Source: Rhabdornis inornatus | Lineage: Eukaryota > Chordata > Aves > Passeriformes > Rhabdornithidae | Reading direction: 5' to 3' | DNA length: 64,000 nt | Assembly (NCBI GenBank): GCA_013397075.1 | Contig: VWZS01011031.1 | Coordinates: forward strand, 1 to 64,000 | Shown: positions 37,401 through 49,600 of the stretch, in pieces | Layout: every line of letters begins with the position of its first letter | Position numbering within the stretch: the stretch's first letter is position 1 | Position numbers and translations under genes: made by a program | Notes under the pieces: model-generated | Database searches by the model: none | What the model was told of the DNA's origin: nothing | The model's input: only the letters and a program-made list of their open reading frames with translations

Positions 37401-38458
37401 CAAGGAGAGTCCTGACACATTTTTTTTTTTTGAAAGCCAGGAAACACAAGCAAGTCAATGCGGATATAAAAAATACTTGTCTCTTTGCTTCCAGTGTTAT
37501 GCCTCAGAGAAATGTTTCCAGCACTGTACGGAGAAGTAAAATAGGAAAAAAAAACCCAAATCCTTGCAGCAACTACCTCAAAATTTCAGCTTCCTCGAGC
37601 GGCCGCTGCGACACCTTGTTTTTTACGATCAGCGATTCCCCTCCGCGGGTTTCGCTTCCCCCTTTTGTCCACCACCAGCGCTGCGGGCCGCGGCCGGGCC
37701 TGGTGGAGGGGAGTCTGGGCCGGCCCGTGCTGGCCCCGGCTGCCCCCGGAGCCGCCACCGGTTTCTAGGAAGGCCCAAACCCCTCGGCCGTGGGAAGATG
37801 GCTCCCGCCGGGACCGAGGCGGCGGCCGCGCTTCCTCCCGATCAGGGCAGTCCCCGGCCTCGGGGTAAGGGCGGCCTCCCCCCAACACCACCCGGTGCCT
37901 TCCTGCGAGGCTGCGACCCCCTCCCACTCAGCCCCTCGTGGGGAGCGGCGTGGGCACCGCCTCCCCGTCCCCTCCCGGCCACGCCCTGCGGCGCGGGGAT
38001 ATGCAGCGCACAGTCCCCCCACCTACGGCCTTTTCCCGCCGCGCCCTCACTCCTTACCACCCATTCTCCCCGTCTCCCCCCCCAGGGTCGAATTGACGCG
38101 CCCACCCCCAGCGCCTGTGTGCGACGCGGAGCGTACCATTACCTTACAGCGGGGGTGAGGAAAAAGAGGGAGGACAGTTCCATCGCTTCAAAGCGGGGTG
38201 GGAGTAACCTTCCGTCGCCTCATGGCGGGATGGGGGCGGGGGGGAAGGGAAGAGAACGGATCCACCGCGTCAAGTTCAAAGGCGAACGGGAACGACCGGG
38301 AGAAAGGGAAGGGAGAAGGATACTGCCAGCCAGAGGAGCGGCCGGAATACGGCGGGCGGTCCCGCCGCCCCCCTCCCCCCTTTTTCCCCCAGGGATGACA
38401 GCGGAGGCGGGAGACGGAGAAGCCTAACACTCCCCCGGCGGCGCGCGGTGCCTACCAT
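28365..38458 (-). CDS. DSTN: Destrin (actin-depolymerizing factor), four exons
   Basis: Destrin binds G- and F-actin, severs filaments and speeds subunit loss at pointed ends. Exons on the minus strand: 38456-38458 (the ATG only), 29883-30190 (308 bases), 29565-29641 (77), 28365-28474 (110). They sum to 498 bases: 165 residues plus stop, the standard destrin length. All junctions are GT-AG. Features seen: MASGVQ with Ser3, the known LIM-kinase/slingshot phosphoswitch; the KKRKK nuclear-localisation cluster at residues 30-34; the ADF-homology core (IIVEEGKEILVGD, PEKDCRYALYDASF); the actin-binding helix LKSKMIYASSKDAIKKKF; and the end AEKLGGSLVVAFEGSPV. The Cys-to-Ser change near the end (EGSPV against mammalian EGCPV) is the main difference noticed. 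DSTN rather than cofilin is indicated by CRIFYDMKVRKCSTPEEVKKRKK. Confidence 0.97.
29565..29641 (-). CDS. DSTN: DSTN exon 3
   Basis: Seventy-seven bases between acceptor CCACTAG and donor CAAG|GTATGT. It encodes the end of LW, then APEQAPLKSKMIYASSKDAI and KKKFQ: the long actin-binding helix of the ADF-homology fold. Confidence 0.96.
29883..30190 (-). CDS. DSTN: DSTN exon 2
   Basis: The acceptor is CTTTGCAG|GCCTCCGG and the donor TTGTG|GTAAGC. This 308-base exon encodes residues 2 to about 104, from ASGVQVADEVC to EELMFFLW, and includes Ser3, the nuclear-localisation cluster and most of the ADF core. The long minus-strand frame that starts upstream with MLWSLQ is intron read-through; the true methionine is in exon 1. 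Confidence 0.97.
30191..38455 (-). other. DSTN: DSTN intron 1
   Basis: This 8.3 kb intron starts with GTAGGC at 38455 and ends with CTTTGCAG at 30191. It is ordinary AT-moderate sequence from 30191 to about 37560 and then a CpG island. An N follows a C homopolymer at about 35812-35824. I found no nested protein-coding gene. A possible plus-strand first exon at about 37798-37864 is described separately. Confidence 0.6.
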
Positions 38459-39250
38459 GGCGTCGGCAGGGCGCAGCGGGCGGGCGGCGGAACGCGGTGC
38501 GGCGGTGGCGGCTCCCTCGGCTGTCTGGGCGCGGCGCGGGCTCCGGCGGCAGGAAGAGAAGCTGCGAGGGCGCGAGCCGGGCGGAAGCGCTGCCGACGTC
38601 ACGGCCGCCGTGCCCGCAGGAGGAGGAAGCGGTTGCTATGGCGGGAGCCCGCGTGGCGGCGCCCTAGCTTCGTGCGCACGCGCGAGCAGGGCTGGGGGTG
38701 GGAACCCCGGCCGCCATGCACGGCCCCTTCCCTGCCGAGTTAACCAGTCACAGGAAGACTCCGCCTGATTGACGTGTTCGCCGACCAATGGCTCGCGCCG
38801 TGGGCCGGGGGGGCAGGGTTACCTGCTCCAAGGTGTGCCGGGGTGGGTGGTGGGGAAGATACTGAGGGCAGAGCGGGGCGCCTGAGGGAGCTGTGAGGAA
38901 GAGCGTGGGGGGCACGAGGAGGATTTGGGCTCCTGGGAGTGCAGCTGGAAGAGACTGGGGCAGGCGTGAGGGGGTCGGAGAGCGGCCGAGGGGGTGGCCG
39001 TGGCAGTAGGGCGGGCGGGGAGCCTGTGGGAGGAGGCGGCCGCAGCAGCAGGAGCGGCTAGGGGCGGGCAGCTGGGCGGAAGTGTGGGAGTTTTTCTTTT
39101 TTTTTCTTTTTNACCGGATACCAGTGCTGCTTCCGGATCCCAGCGCTGCTTCATCCCGGCGGCCGAAACAACGAGCAGGCTGTCCTCGGGACAAAGGCCA
39201 CTCTGAGGAAACGCTGCTGCCGAGGCCGGGGCGCTCGGAGAAGTTGCTGT
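37580..39250 (-). promoter_or_regulatory. DSTN: DSTN CpG-island promoter and exon 1
   Basis: GC- and CpG-dense DNA surrounds the DSTN first exon. The exon 1 donor is immediately after the start codon: on the minus strand GCC-ATG|GTAGGC with ATG at 38458-38456. Upstream of it on the minus strand lie a CRE-like GACGTCA at 38595-38601 and a CCAAT motif (plus-strand reading) at 38785-38789. Transcription probably starts in the 38500-38620 region, but no precise site can be given. An N at 39112 follows T-runs. Confidence 0.75.
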
Positions 39251-42200
39251 TCCGTGTTCATGGCAGTCCTCGCCCTGACGAAAATACTCATTCCTTAATG
39301 TTTCTGGCGAGCGAGGCTCAGGCTGCTTGTAATCAGAGTACAAAGCCATCTGCTGATGGTACAAAATGTATAGAAAGTTAGGTTTTTATCACCGAATCCT
39401 GACTGCAGTGATGTTCCAGGCTTGAGTCGATGAGCAAAAATCCCCCAGCATCAAAAGTTTGAGTCTGTGCCTCCCTGTAAGCAGGAAACAAAAACAAGGC
39501 TCGATGGTGGCATTTTCAAGGCTGGAATATGAGGCAACAATATTTCATTACAACCGTCATGAAGCTTCTCTATTAAAGGTGTGAGCAATGCTTACAATTT
39601 TCATTCATGTTGCTGTTCTACTTAAAGGGGTTTAATTTTTATTTGATTTTTCCCCCCTTTGCAGGCTACCCCAGTAGATGGTCTTTGTAGATGTTTTTAG
39701 GCTTGTTCATATGGGACTGAAGTTGCTGAAAGCCCCCATGCTGAAGATGGGTGCATTGAAAAAGTCATCCTGTTTCATTAGGCTCTTGTGTCGGGTGACT
39801 TACTCCTGCCAGGGGTTCCTTTTTGCAAAAGCTCTTGCATCAGATCTGTAATGAAACTAGCAAAAAACCTACCAGCATGACTCAGACTTTAATCGGCCTG
39901 AACGGATAGTTCTTCTCTAGACCTGTTTCTGATACATTTAATCAAGGAATGCTTAAATTTGACCCCAAATCTCGACTTACTTTGATGTATTAACAAGAAT
40001 GAACAAGGATGTGTTTGATTTTTTTTCCCCCCTTTTGAAACGTAGTTCTAAAACAAGTAGATAAAGTGCCTGTGTAGTAGGGAGAGCTGCAGTCCTCAAG
40101 TTTCTCTGGACAACTTCTGGTCCTGCCTCCCTGCTGTGATTGTGGCTTGGAGAGGAAATCAAGGCAGTGGTGGTCAGTGCTGTGTGGCAGTGCCACAGCA
40201 GACCTCCATCTCCAGTGTTACGTAGCAGAAACCTGGGGCAGCTGTGCTTTCTAGTCGTAATTGATGTGGGTAATTTGTCTGTTACTGTTCCAGGCTTGCT
40301 CTTCAGAGATGGGTTTCACTCTGACAGAGGGGTACAGAAGTGAGACATCCTGGGGAGGAGATGATGCAAGGCATGAGGACAGGGCTTGAGACTATTTAAT
40401 GCTGTGTATTTATAAGGGCAAATGAGGTGGAACTGGCCTCTTGGCCAGTCTGTTCTGAGAGGTGGTTTTAGAAACGTTGCAGTAGGTTGAGAAAGTATCT
40501 AACTGGTTAAAGGAAATTCAGTGGGGACAAGAACTCCTTCATCAGCAGAGTAAGAGAAAACCCTCACTTTTTCCTGCCTTGTGAGAAAGATGTGCCTGCT
40601 CTGGGAAGGGCACTTACTCACCAACAACTACAATGGCTTTTTTAAGTGTTTCATTCCTCAAAAGACAAAACAGCATAGCCCAGTGAAGCTAAACACAGCA
40701 GATGTGCTGCTTTGAGGCAGGAACTGTGCACCAAAATACACAGACAAGTGTGTGTTTATGGTGGTACCAGCCTGCCTTAGCACAGGGCTCCACAGCCCTT
40801 GCACTGCTGTTCCAGCACGAGCACTGCAAGCTCCAGCCCTGCCCCAGAGCTGCCTGCTGGGAATTAAGTGTATATGGCATGGTTGGGAACCCCTGCTGCA
40901 TGCCAGTTCTGTGCTGCTGGTTGTGTAGGGAAAGAGAGCCTGTTTCTCCAGCCCTGTGCTGCTCCCTGACCTGACAGCCCTCTCCTCACGTGCCTGTCAC
41001 CTTAAGCATCACCCCAGCCCTTTGTAGTGCTGGGGTTCCCTCAGCCCAGGCTTGCAGCAGGGTCCTGTCAAAGCTATTCTGTAGCTGTTGCCTTGGTGCC
41101 TGAACCCAGGGGGAGCTCCCTGGTTTGGGGAGGGCAGGAGGAAATTTTGTTTGTATTTCTGAATTCTCTATCAATGCCAGCCTTTGGATGGGACAAGGAC
41201 CTGGACAGAGGTGAGGAAGTTACTGCAACTCTGACACCAACACCTCTGGCTTAGTGTGTTGCACACCCTGTTACAGCTATTCTGGTGTGTGGTGAGCGAG
41301 GTTAAAGCCTTCCTGGGGTGACATCCCTTTGTCCCCAGCCTCTCAGTGCAACGAGGTTGTCACAATGACAGACATGATTGCTGTAAATTGCATTGCGGAG
41401 AAGAGGGGTTTTTTTACTAACTCTTCTGCTTTTCAACACTGAACCAGCTTTGCCCTTTTTTTCCCCGTAGTGTTAGTGCTATAAATAAGCTAGGCTGGAA
41501 GCACAGGCTGTACATTTGGATGAACCATCATGAAAGGTGAATCCCTCTCTTAAGGCAAATGGTATTCACAATCAGCCTGAAACTTCCCCCCCACCCCACA
41601 CACATTGCCCCCCCAGAAAATCCATCCTTCAGCCAGGGGGGACCCTGAGAGATTCCAGCAATCCTGTAGCTGGTGGTGACCAATTTAGGTCCAGTCAGAA
41701 ACACTGGTGTGAACTGCAGCTGGGAAATGTCTGCCCAGTGAAGGATCACCTAAAAAACCAGCCTGGTCAATATAAAAATTCACCCGTGGTCTCCATTTTT
41801 GAATGAGATCCTACATCAACAAAAACTTGAGATCAATACATCCACTTCGCTGACTTTGTAGCTTTTGAGATGGTGACTACTTGCTTACTTTATATGCCTC
41901 AGCTATTTGAACTCCCCCTCCCGTCCTCCAAGCTACTGACTCATTTCCTCCTCTAAAACCTTCCTTTTTTAGCCTTTCTCTCTGAAGTATTTGGTGTCTG
42001 TTTTGCGCTGCGTGCTCTATGCCTTACTTAGGCAAACTCCTACATCACAACCCTCCAAGCCATGCTTTGTACCGTGGAAATAGTTTGTTTTCCCTGATAG
42101 TTTCAGTCCTGAGGAGCAGCCTTGGCTACTGACTGTGCTCGTCGGCAAATTGCTGCTTTGCTGTTGGAAATCGGGGAGGCAGACAATCGGCAAAGCAGCT

Positions 42201-43966
42201 GGTGAGCTGAGGCTGCCGCTGCTTATGCTAATTGCTGTTGTCTCCCTCTTAGCCCCGCTTCCCCCATCTGCCAGCGTCCACCTGCCGTCTTCTCATCCAC
42301 TTTTGCCCTGATCTCGCAGTTGGAGCAGGGATCACAGAGGCTCCTGTTTGGCTGAACAACCACAGAGCATCCAGACCCTGACTCTGTGCTGTCTGATGCA
42401 GCAAAGGAATAGGCAGTGTTCCCTTGTGCACGGTGGTGACCCCGAGCTTTGGTCGTGGCTGATGGATATTGCTGTAACAACACTGAGTGTGCCTGAAATA
42501 CCGTGCCTTTTTCTCAGGGCTTGTGGAATATTTGCTCTGAGGTCTTGGCATCGCAAGGATCAGCAAAGATAATTTTAGATAGGAACAGAAAGTCTCTATA
42601 AACCTTACAGTCATAGCTATTTCACTGGCAGAAAAAAACCCCACGAGGAGACCATGGCTATGCATTGCTGAAACATTCTGCTTAGCAGGTGCGCTGGAGT
42701 AAAAATTTAAAGGGAAATTTGGGGACAGGAGAATCTAAAGGTGATTTCCGGAAATGGCTGTGATGCTCCATCCCTTTTCTGAGGAGGTGGTGCAACAGAC
42801 AGAATGCAGGAACCAGAGCCTGGTATTTGGTCCAAAGCCCTATCCTAGTCCATGGCATGAGTCTGGACAAGTTGCTTTTCCCCGTTACGTTAGTTTCCTG
42901 TTTTTGAAGTGTTAACGTTGTTCCTGCTTTTTTTGTATTGCAATTGGAGATTCAGTGCAGATCAGAGCTAGATGTTGTTTATCAATACTTGCTATTTTTA
43001 CAGTAATGAAAAATGTTCTTAAATTGCTACAGAGGAATGCCAGAAATTGTATTCCCTTTAATTTGTTATCAGCTTCCACAATTCCTGCAGGTTGCAACCC
43101 TTCTGACTTCAGCATGGTAAAAACTGCAGGCTATAAGCAATCAATTTTAGCAAACTAAAATTTAATCCTGCTTGCTGCTGTAAAACTGGGTGAATTTTAT
43201 CAGTCTCATCAGAATTGCTCTGGATTGAGTGAGATGGGAAAGTTAGCTCAGTGCTTCATTACCTCCGGGGCATTTTCTCCACTAGAAAGACAAAGGAGGA
43301 GATAATACAAGAAGGCACCTCAGCAGTGGAACAGTTTAGTGTCAATTTAAGTAAGCAAGAATGTCATCAAGCTACACTCTTACCTGGCTTTTTTTATTTC
43401 CCTTTGATTTTGTTGCCACTAAAACCTGTCTGAAGTACTTCTTATGGTAAGAATGAAATGCATCTTGCTCCAGAATCAGCTTAAGGGCTGGCCACTGCTC
43501 AACTCTCACTTAAATCCTCAAAACAGGCAATGTACAAAACTTACAATGATGTGTTTTCCTAGCATATACGGGAATTGGATCTTAAATCCCTGTCAGTCTG
43601 AGAAGGGAGGCTCGTGTTTAGTACAGTGAGGCTTCGAACCAGTGGGTAAAGCTTTAAGCAACATCTCTGCCTGCATTACCCGAATGCTTTGCAGCGTTCC
43701 CTGGGGTTGTGCTCCAGAGCTTTTGCTGTGAGACAAGGCTGTGTGTGCAGCCCCTTTTATAGAGGGAGAGGGCTGAGCCCAGAGAGACGATGAATTCTTC
43801 ACTGCCTTTACAGGGTAACACCCGACCCTTCGGGCCATCTCTGCTCTGCGCATGTAAGATGATAGTGCTGCTACAATGAATGCAGCACGACTGCAGGGAT
43901 TTCTTGAAGAATAAGCATTTGTGTCTTATGTGGGCTTTGTTCCAGGTGTGGAGGTGGTTGCTGTTG

Positions 43967-44006
43967 ATGCCATTAGTAATTGCTATCTGCAATGCCATTA
44001 ATAATT
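43967..44006 (+). promoter_or_regulatory. Paired ATTA/TAAT direct repeat, candidate enhancer core
   Basis: ATGCCATTAGTAATT at 43967-43981 is repeated as ATGCCATTAATAATT at 43992-44006, one mismatch, 25 bases apart start to start. Each unit carries ATTA and TAAT cores typical of homeodomain binding. The setting is a gene desert 18 kb upstream of CST3 and 5.5 kb upstream of DSTN. Function is inferred from motif pattern only. Confidence 0.3.
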
Positions 44007-46435
44007 ATTTTATTTCCTGAATTAGTGAACCCCCACTCCTCACCCTCTGTAACCCAGACAGAAGGTTGTTGTAGCAGCTTTCTTATGACAGGGTTTGTGC
44101 TCAGCTGCATCAGAATAATGAAACCTTTTGGAGGTGTGTTGCTCATGCAGGATGACCTTTCTTTTGGCTTGGGAACTGCAGGCCTGTCTGTGTTTGTCAG
44201 GGCTATGGCCGCTTATTGAACCTGTCTGGGTTTGGCTCTCTGGAATGGGGGGGAGCTTGGCTCTTGTTAAAATTGGGAGTTCATTTTATGGAGGGCTTCT
44301 GTGGATAAGATTAGATGAGAGGTGAATTAGCACTACCCCACGTATAGGGCAAGGTGATATATAGGCATAGACTGGAAAATCCCCATCCCTAATCTGGTTA
44401 TTGTCTAACCATAAGAAATGCATGGGGTAATGAAAAAGGAAGCAATGAGACATATTAGTCAGCATGATGGATGTTCATCAACAGCAGCCTTATAGCTACG
44501 GAGGATTTGCTAGAGGGTAGTGAAAGGCCCTTCAAAACTGTCAAAAGATAATTAAGTAGCATTGACTATGATTTCTGGGGAATGCTCTGGGAATTTAGGG
44601 TGGTTACTGGAGGCCTGAGTTGCAGAAGTGGGTATAGAGAGGTAAGCACTCATTTCCCAACAACAGCCATGGCTGCTGTGACACTGGAGAGAAGCTACAG
44701 CACTGGCAGTTGTGGAGCACAACTGGGATGGGCTGCAGGACAAATCTGCCCACAACCTGGGTCTGGGTGGGTCTGAGTGCTATGGGAGCTGGCTGTACCA
44801 GCAGTGATATCGGTGGTGCTGAAGAGAGCAATCATATCAGTTTTTTTGCCTTCCAATGGTCAGATAGTCTCAAAAAAGGCTTTGCTTTCCTGGTGAATCT
44901 GAGCCTCACACATGGATGGATAACACTCCTACCACTACTGCCACTTGGGCTGTGCCAGGTGAGGTGGAGGAGTAGGAGGACATTGCAGAGACACACACTG
45001 GGAAAGAAGAGGGTCTTGCTGTGTTTCCTGTGAGTGTGCAGTGGATAGGAATCTCTGACAGTTTCCTTTACCTCTCTCCTATCTGTGTTGTGGGCTTGCA
45101 GGATGTGGACAGATTATGAATGGAGTCAAGAGTTGCTTGATAGCTGTATCTCTGCTCTAGCTATATTTATAGCTCTGAGTTGACAGCTGGGTCATGGTGA
45201 GCTATATATACTTGCTGTGGTTGGTCTTGTCCAGGGAAGTGGCTGTGGGAAGTCTTCACTGAAAAACAGGGTAGTGTGAGTGGAGCATTCCTTTCCCACC
45301 AGCCTCCTTAGATCTGTTCTGTGTGCTTGAATCTGTGCTGGTGGCCTGTGCTTAGTGTGCTGGCTCTCTTCTGGCACACGGAGTGTAGAAAGGCTGGCTG
45401 GTGTGGGGGCATGGACCAGCTTGGTGAGCCTGTGTATTCCCAGGCTTCAGCAAGCAGCGATCTCCTTCTGAGCCCTGAATGGCATAGCCCACGTCTCTGG
45501 ATGTATGGTCACCAACAAGCTGCATGTGGATGCTGGGAAAGAGCATGGTTACAGCTGCATTTCTGAAGGGGGCCAGGAAGCACAGTTTGCCAGTTGATGG
45601 TGTATGGGCTGAATCTGGCCAGCCAGAGCAACTTCTTCCCTGAGCAGGCTACTCTATCATCCTTTCCTAAGGCTCTGACACTTCTGCTGGTTCAAAAACA
45701 CTTGAACATAACCAAAACACAACCCCTGGCCAGTGTTTCCCCTTCCAGATTGCCAGATCACAGAAGTCTCTCCCAACATATGATGCTTTGCTCTTGCGAT
45801 GCTCAAAAAGGTACTCCTGACCTTCCCTCCAGCTCCATGGGCTTCCAGGCTAGTTTCCCCTCCTCAGGCCCAGATTCAGCATCAGCCTCGCCCCGGCTCA
45901 AGGTGGAAGTGCCCCTGCAGCTGGGAGATGTCCCGCTGGGGAGGCCAAGCCCTGGGACAGAGCAAGGCTGTCTCTTCCCTTCTCCCAGCAGTTTGAGGGC
46001 AGTGCCCATCGGACGCCGCTGGAGCGGAGGGAGGGCTGTTGTCTAAGATCAGCTGCCTGCTGGTGACTGAAGGCACGGCACCATCTGGTGGCGTGAAAGG
46101 AATTTGTAAGTCTGTCAGAGAGCAGTCCTCACTTTCTCAGTCAGATGCAAACTACCAGTTTCCAACTATTTTTTGTCTCCTTTCTATTTTCCCCTCTTCC
46201 CCCCCACCCCCCCGAGGTTTTGGGCCCCTCTGTGGCTTTGCCCACCTGTCTGATGTTCTTGTTTATCCCTAGCTGCTGTGACTATTTTTACAGAGACAAA
46301 CTTATCCAAGTCTGGGTCATTCCTGGAGCATGGTGCAATTTCTCAGTCTGGGAAGAAGCGTCAGAGAGCTGCAAAGGGCGCTGCCCAAGGGCAGGCTGCT
46401 ACGGCCTAAGATGTGACAGCTCTGCTCCCATGAGA

Positions 46436-46660
46436 GCTGTCCTGGGTCAGATCAGACGTCTGTCTAGCCTGGTGTCCTCTTCCTGGCAGGAGATACCTGA
46501 GGAGGACAGACAAAGGCAGTCAGCTGGCAGCAGGAAATCATCCAGATGCCAGCCACCCATGTGCAGGCAGGAATGTCCTGAGTTTGGCATTGTGCCTCTA
46601 CTTTTAATAACCTTCTGTGGATTTCATCCTTTCTGGTTTTGGTTCATCACCACCTGAACC
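46436..46660 (+). repeat. Possible ancient interspersed repeat (class uncertain)
   Basis: The stretch beginning CTGGGTCAGATCAGACGTCTG and continuing through TCTAGCCTGGTGTCCTCTTC resembles a degraded old amniote repeat I have seen in reptile and bird sequence, where CTGGGTCAGACCAAAGGTCC is followed by CTAGCCCAGTATCCTGTCT. The following AATCATCC block fits the same order. I cannot name the family with certainty. Confidence 0.3.
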
Positions 46661-49600
46661 CATGAAGACTCCTAGCATTTGCTACACCTGCTGGAGGTGC
46701 AGCTGGGCAGGGGACCTCTGCCTTGGGTTGTGGGGGTATAAAGAGATGTCCAAGGTTGCACAAGCATCGTTCATCTGCATACTGGGGCTGCAGGGCAGAG
46801 AATAAGTCAGAAAGGACTGGTGATATGTCACTGTTGTCTCTCTTTTCCCAGTCCCTTGCAGTCACTAGATATACCAGGAGTGTCCAGATTGTGGGTCTGC
46901 TGATCTTCAGGCAGAGAGGAGCGGTGGCACCCAGCTCAAAACCGGATGCCAAGGTGGGCCTTAAGGAGCAAATGTGTATGTGAGCTGTTTGTGTGAGATG
47001 GAGTGGTTTGGTTCCTCCAGATCCCCTGAGACCCTAAGTGTTTAAGGGCTGCTTGGCACTTGATTGGGACTGTTGCCTAAGAAGGCAGTGCTAAAAATCA
47101 GGTAGGAAAAAGTGGAGGCCTCTTGTTTTGTGAAAATCATGGCAGTCCAAGCTCTTTTTCAACAAATTCCGTTGCATTTTTGCTGGGTCTTGCTTCAGTT
47201 TTGGGGTGTCATGAAACCTGGATGGGTGACAGTAATCTGGTTGCTGTTGATTTTGTCATTAACAAAACACAGGTACCTCCTGGCCTGTGAATGTGTGTCC
47301 CAGCACAGCTCACATACCTGGGCGGGAGAAAGGGATGCCAGGTTTGTGAGGAGAAGCTGGGAGTTGTGCTGGGCTCTGAAAAGGGCACCTCTGCACTAGA
47401 CACCATCATGTTCATTGTTCAGGTCTGACTGGTCTCAGTGCCCTGGGAGAGAGCAGTCCAGGACTGTGTTCCTGTTATCCCGAGACTTCCATGAGAGCAG
47501 GGAAAAGCATGGGGCCACTGAAAGTCCATCTTTGCAAATTCCCATTTTGCCACCAGGGAGCTCCCATTCCTCATACCAGTCCAATGGTGAGAAAACAGGC
47601 CAACATGGCAAAAAAATTGCTCAATCTCCAGCAGATCCCAGCTCTTGTGTAAGGGCTGGACTCTGTGGTGCTCGCTCTGGCTTTAAAAAATGTTATTTTA
47701 GTGCTTGTATGAATTTTGCTCTTTCATTGCAGGTTTCTTAGGAATGGGAGAACATTGAATGGGAATATTGAGGCTGGCTAATGAGAGAAAACACAGTGAG
47801 CAGGTGGAAATGTGGTGACAGCAATGCATTTTCCCTCACTCTGGTGGTTTTGGACAGTTTTATCTATCTTGCTGATAGAATAACAGAGCTGGAGAGGGTC
47901 TGCCTGCAGCCATACCCTTGCTGCTAGCTGACCTACAGAGAAGAACGTGGCACTTGTGCTTCTAGAAAGCGTGTTGGCACGTGCAATAGGTTTAGTTTGG
48001 TACTAAATTTGAGTTTTTAATTACCAGTGATATGAATTTTTCTGTTTGATTACAGGGTTGAAGCATTTACTCCCCCAGACAATGTAATTCTGTCCTTTTC
48101 CATCTACTGTCCTGCCTTCCAATGCCTGGTTTCTTTTCTGTTCTTACCTGGCGCTTTCACAAACACATATTTCAACCTCCCACATTCCATTCCCACATAC
48201 TTTGCTGAGGAGACAAGTCTTTCACACTTGGAGGAAAAGATAATTGGTATAGTTGAAATACAATTGGTATAATTGAATAATGATTAATTAATTAATACTT
48301 GGTAAAAAATTAGTAGTGGGAACACTACAATGAGTTTGGAAAAAGGACTGTGCTCCCTTTTTGGGGACTAGTGTGATTGATGTGAGGTTAGCTGTGGCAG
48401 AGTAATGTGTTCTCTGTGTTCCTGATGGCTGTATTAGTATTAGATCACAGCAAGGGACGTCAGAGTTTGGAACCTGCAAAATGTTTCCAAGGATGAGGAT
48501 AGCAAAGCAGTAGACCAAATTACTTGGGCAAGAAATTAATGTCCTTTCTTGTAGGTTCCTAAAAAGCAGCATAAAAAATGGTGTAATTCCTGTCCCTGTC
48601 CTCAGATAGTCTGTCAAAGGACACCCTCAGAAAAGGTTTCTGTAGCACACACATGGAGGGGTGGAAAGACATCTCTAGAGACCTGCCTGGCAAGTCTCCT
48701 CCTCTTAGGCCTAGACTCTTTCCTGTCAGGGATCCACAAAGGTTGTGTGCACTGTCTGTTGGAAACTGAGTCACATCATGCCAGGGAAGAGAAAAAAAAT
48801 CCTTCAAAATCCAGGTAGTTCCCAGGAGAACAATTTTTCTCCTGGAAACCAAGGACACAGCGCTGGCACTTTTCAGTCCAATGTGGCTTCCTTCTGACTC
48901 TGCGCAGGGGAGACAAGTGGAAATGTTTCAAGTTAGGGTGAGTTTAGGGACATACATTGGAAGACCAGCATATGCTGGCATGCATCTGTGTGGGAATATC
49001 CATGGACAAAAAAAAGCCAAAGCCCTCCTAAAGTGGGAGAACTTGCTTCGCCATTTATTTACATGCTTCAACACTTGCATTTTCATTAGGGCTTAGATAT
49101 TTCGTATATTAGCCAGAACAATCACAGCAGAGGGCTCTTTTAAACTGTTGATGAAATCATTGAGGGGCTTTGTGTCTACTTGTGATTTTCCACTTATTTG
49201 AGTTTCCTTTGAGATATGCACTTAAAATCTGGCACTCATGGGCTCCATGTGACTTTGTGGTGGTCTTGGGAGCACTGCTTCTCCATAAAATAATGTCTTG
49301 ATCCCATCTAAGCACAGATGTTTGTTTGTCTATGACAGGTATAGGATCAATGATATTTGCTTGTTGAGCCATCCAAGTCATGCTTTAAAGGAAATTCTTT
49401 AAAGAAGTTAAAAATAGTTCATTGTAGTACACTGGTTCAGCAAATACTGCAGTAAAACCTTTGGAATAGAGACTGAATGACAGAAATAAATTAGTTGTGT
49501 GTGGAGGGGAAATGAAAAGCATTTTTTATGGCATATTTCAGTGGTTACTAAGCCTTATAGCTTTCTCAGCAGTCTCAGGATATTGTATTTTTTTTTCCTT

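Noticed and set aside
37564..38427. 287-codon plus-strand frame, the longest in the window
   Set aside because: It runs through the DSTN CpG island, starts in unrelated AT-rich sequence and reads across good splice signals. GC-rich DNA lacks stop codons by chance. Only the small exon-like part is kept as a finding.
38448..38768. Plus-strand frame starting at the DSTN start codon
   Set aside because: CCATGG is palindromic, so the minus-strand DSTN ATG also appears as a plus-strand ATG. The rest is GC-rich UTR and promoter.
46145..46657. 170-codon plus-strand frame
   Set aside because: It covers a probable degenerate repeat and shows no recognised protein similarity.
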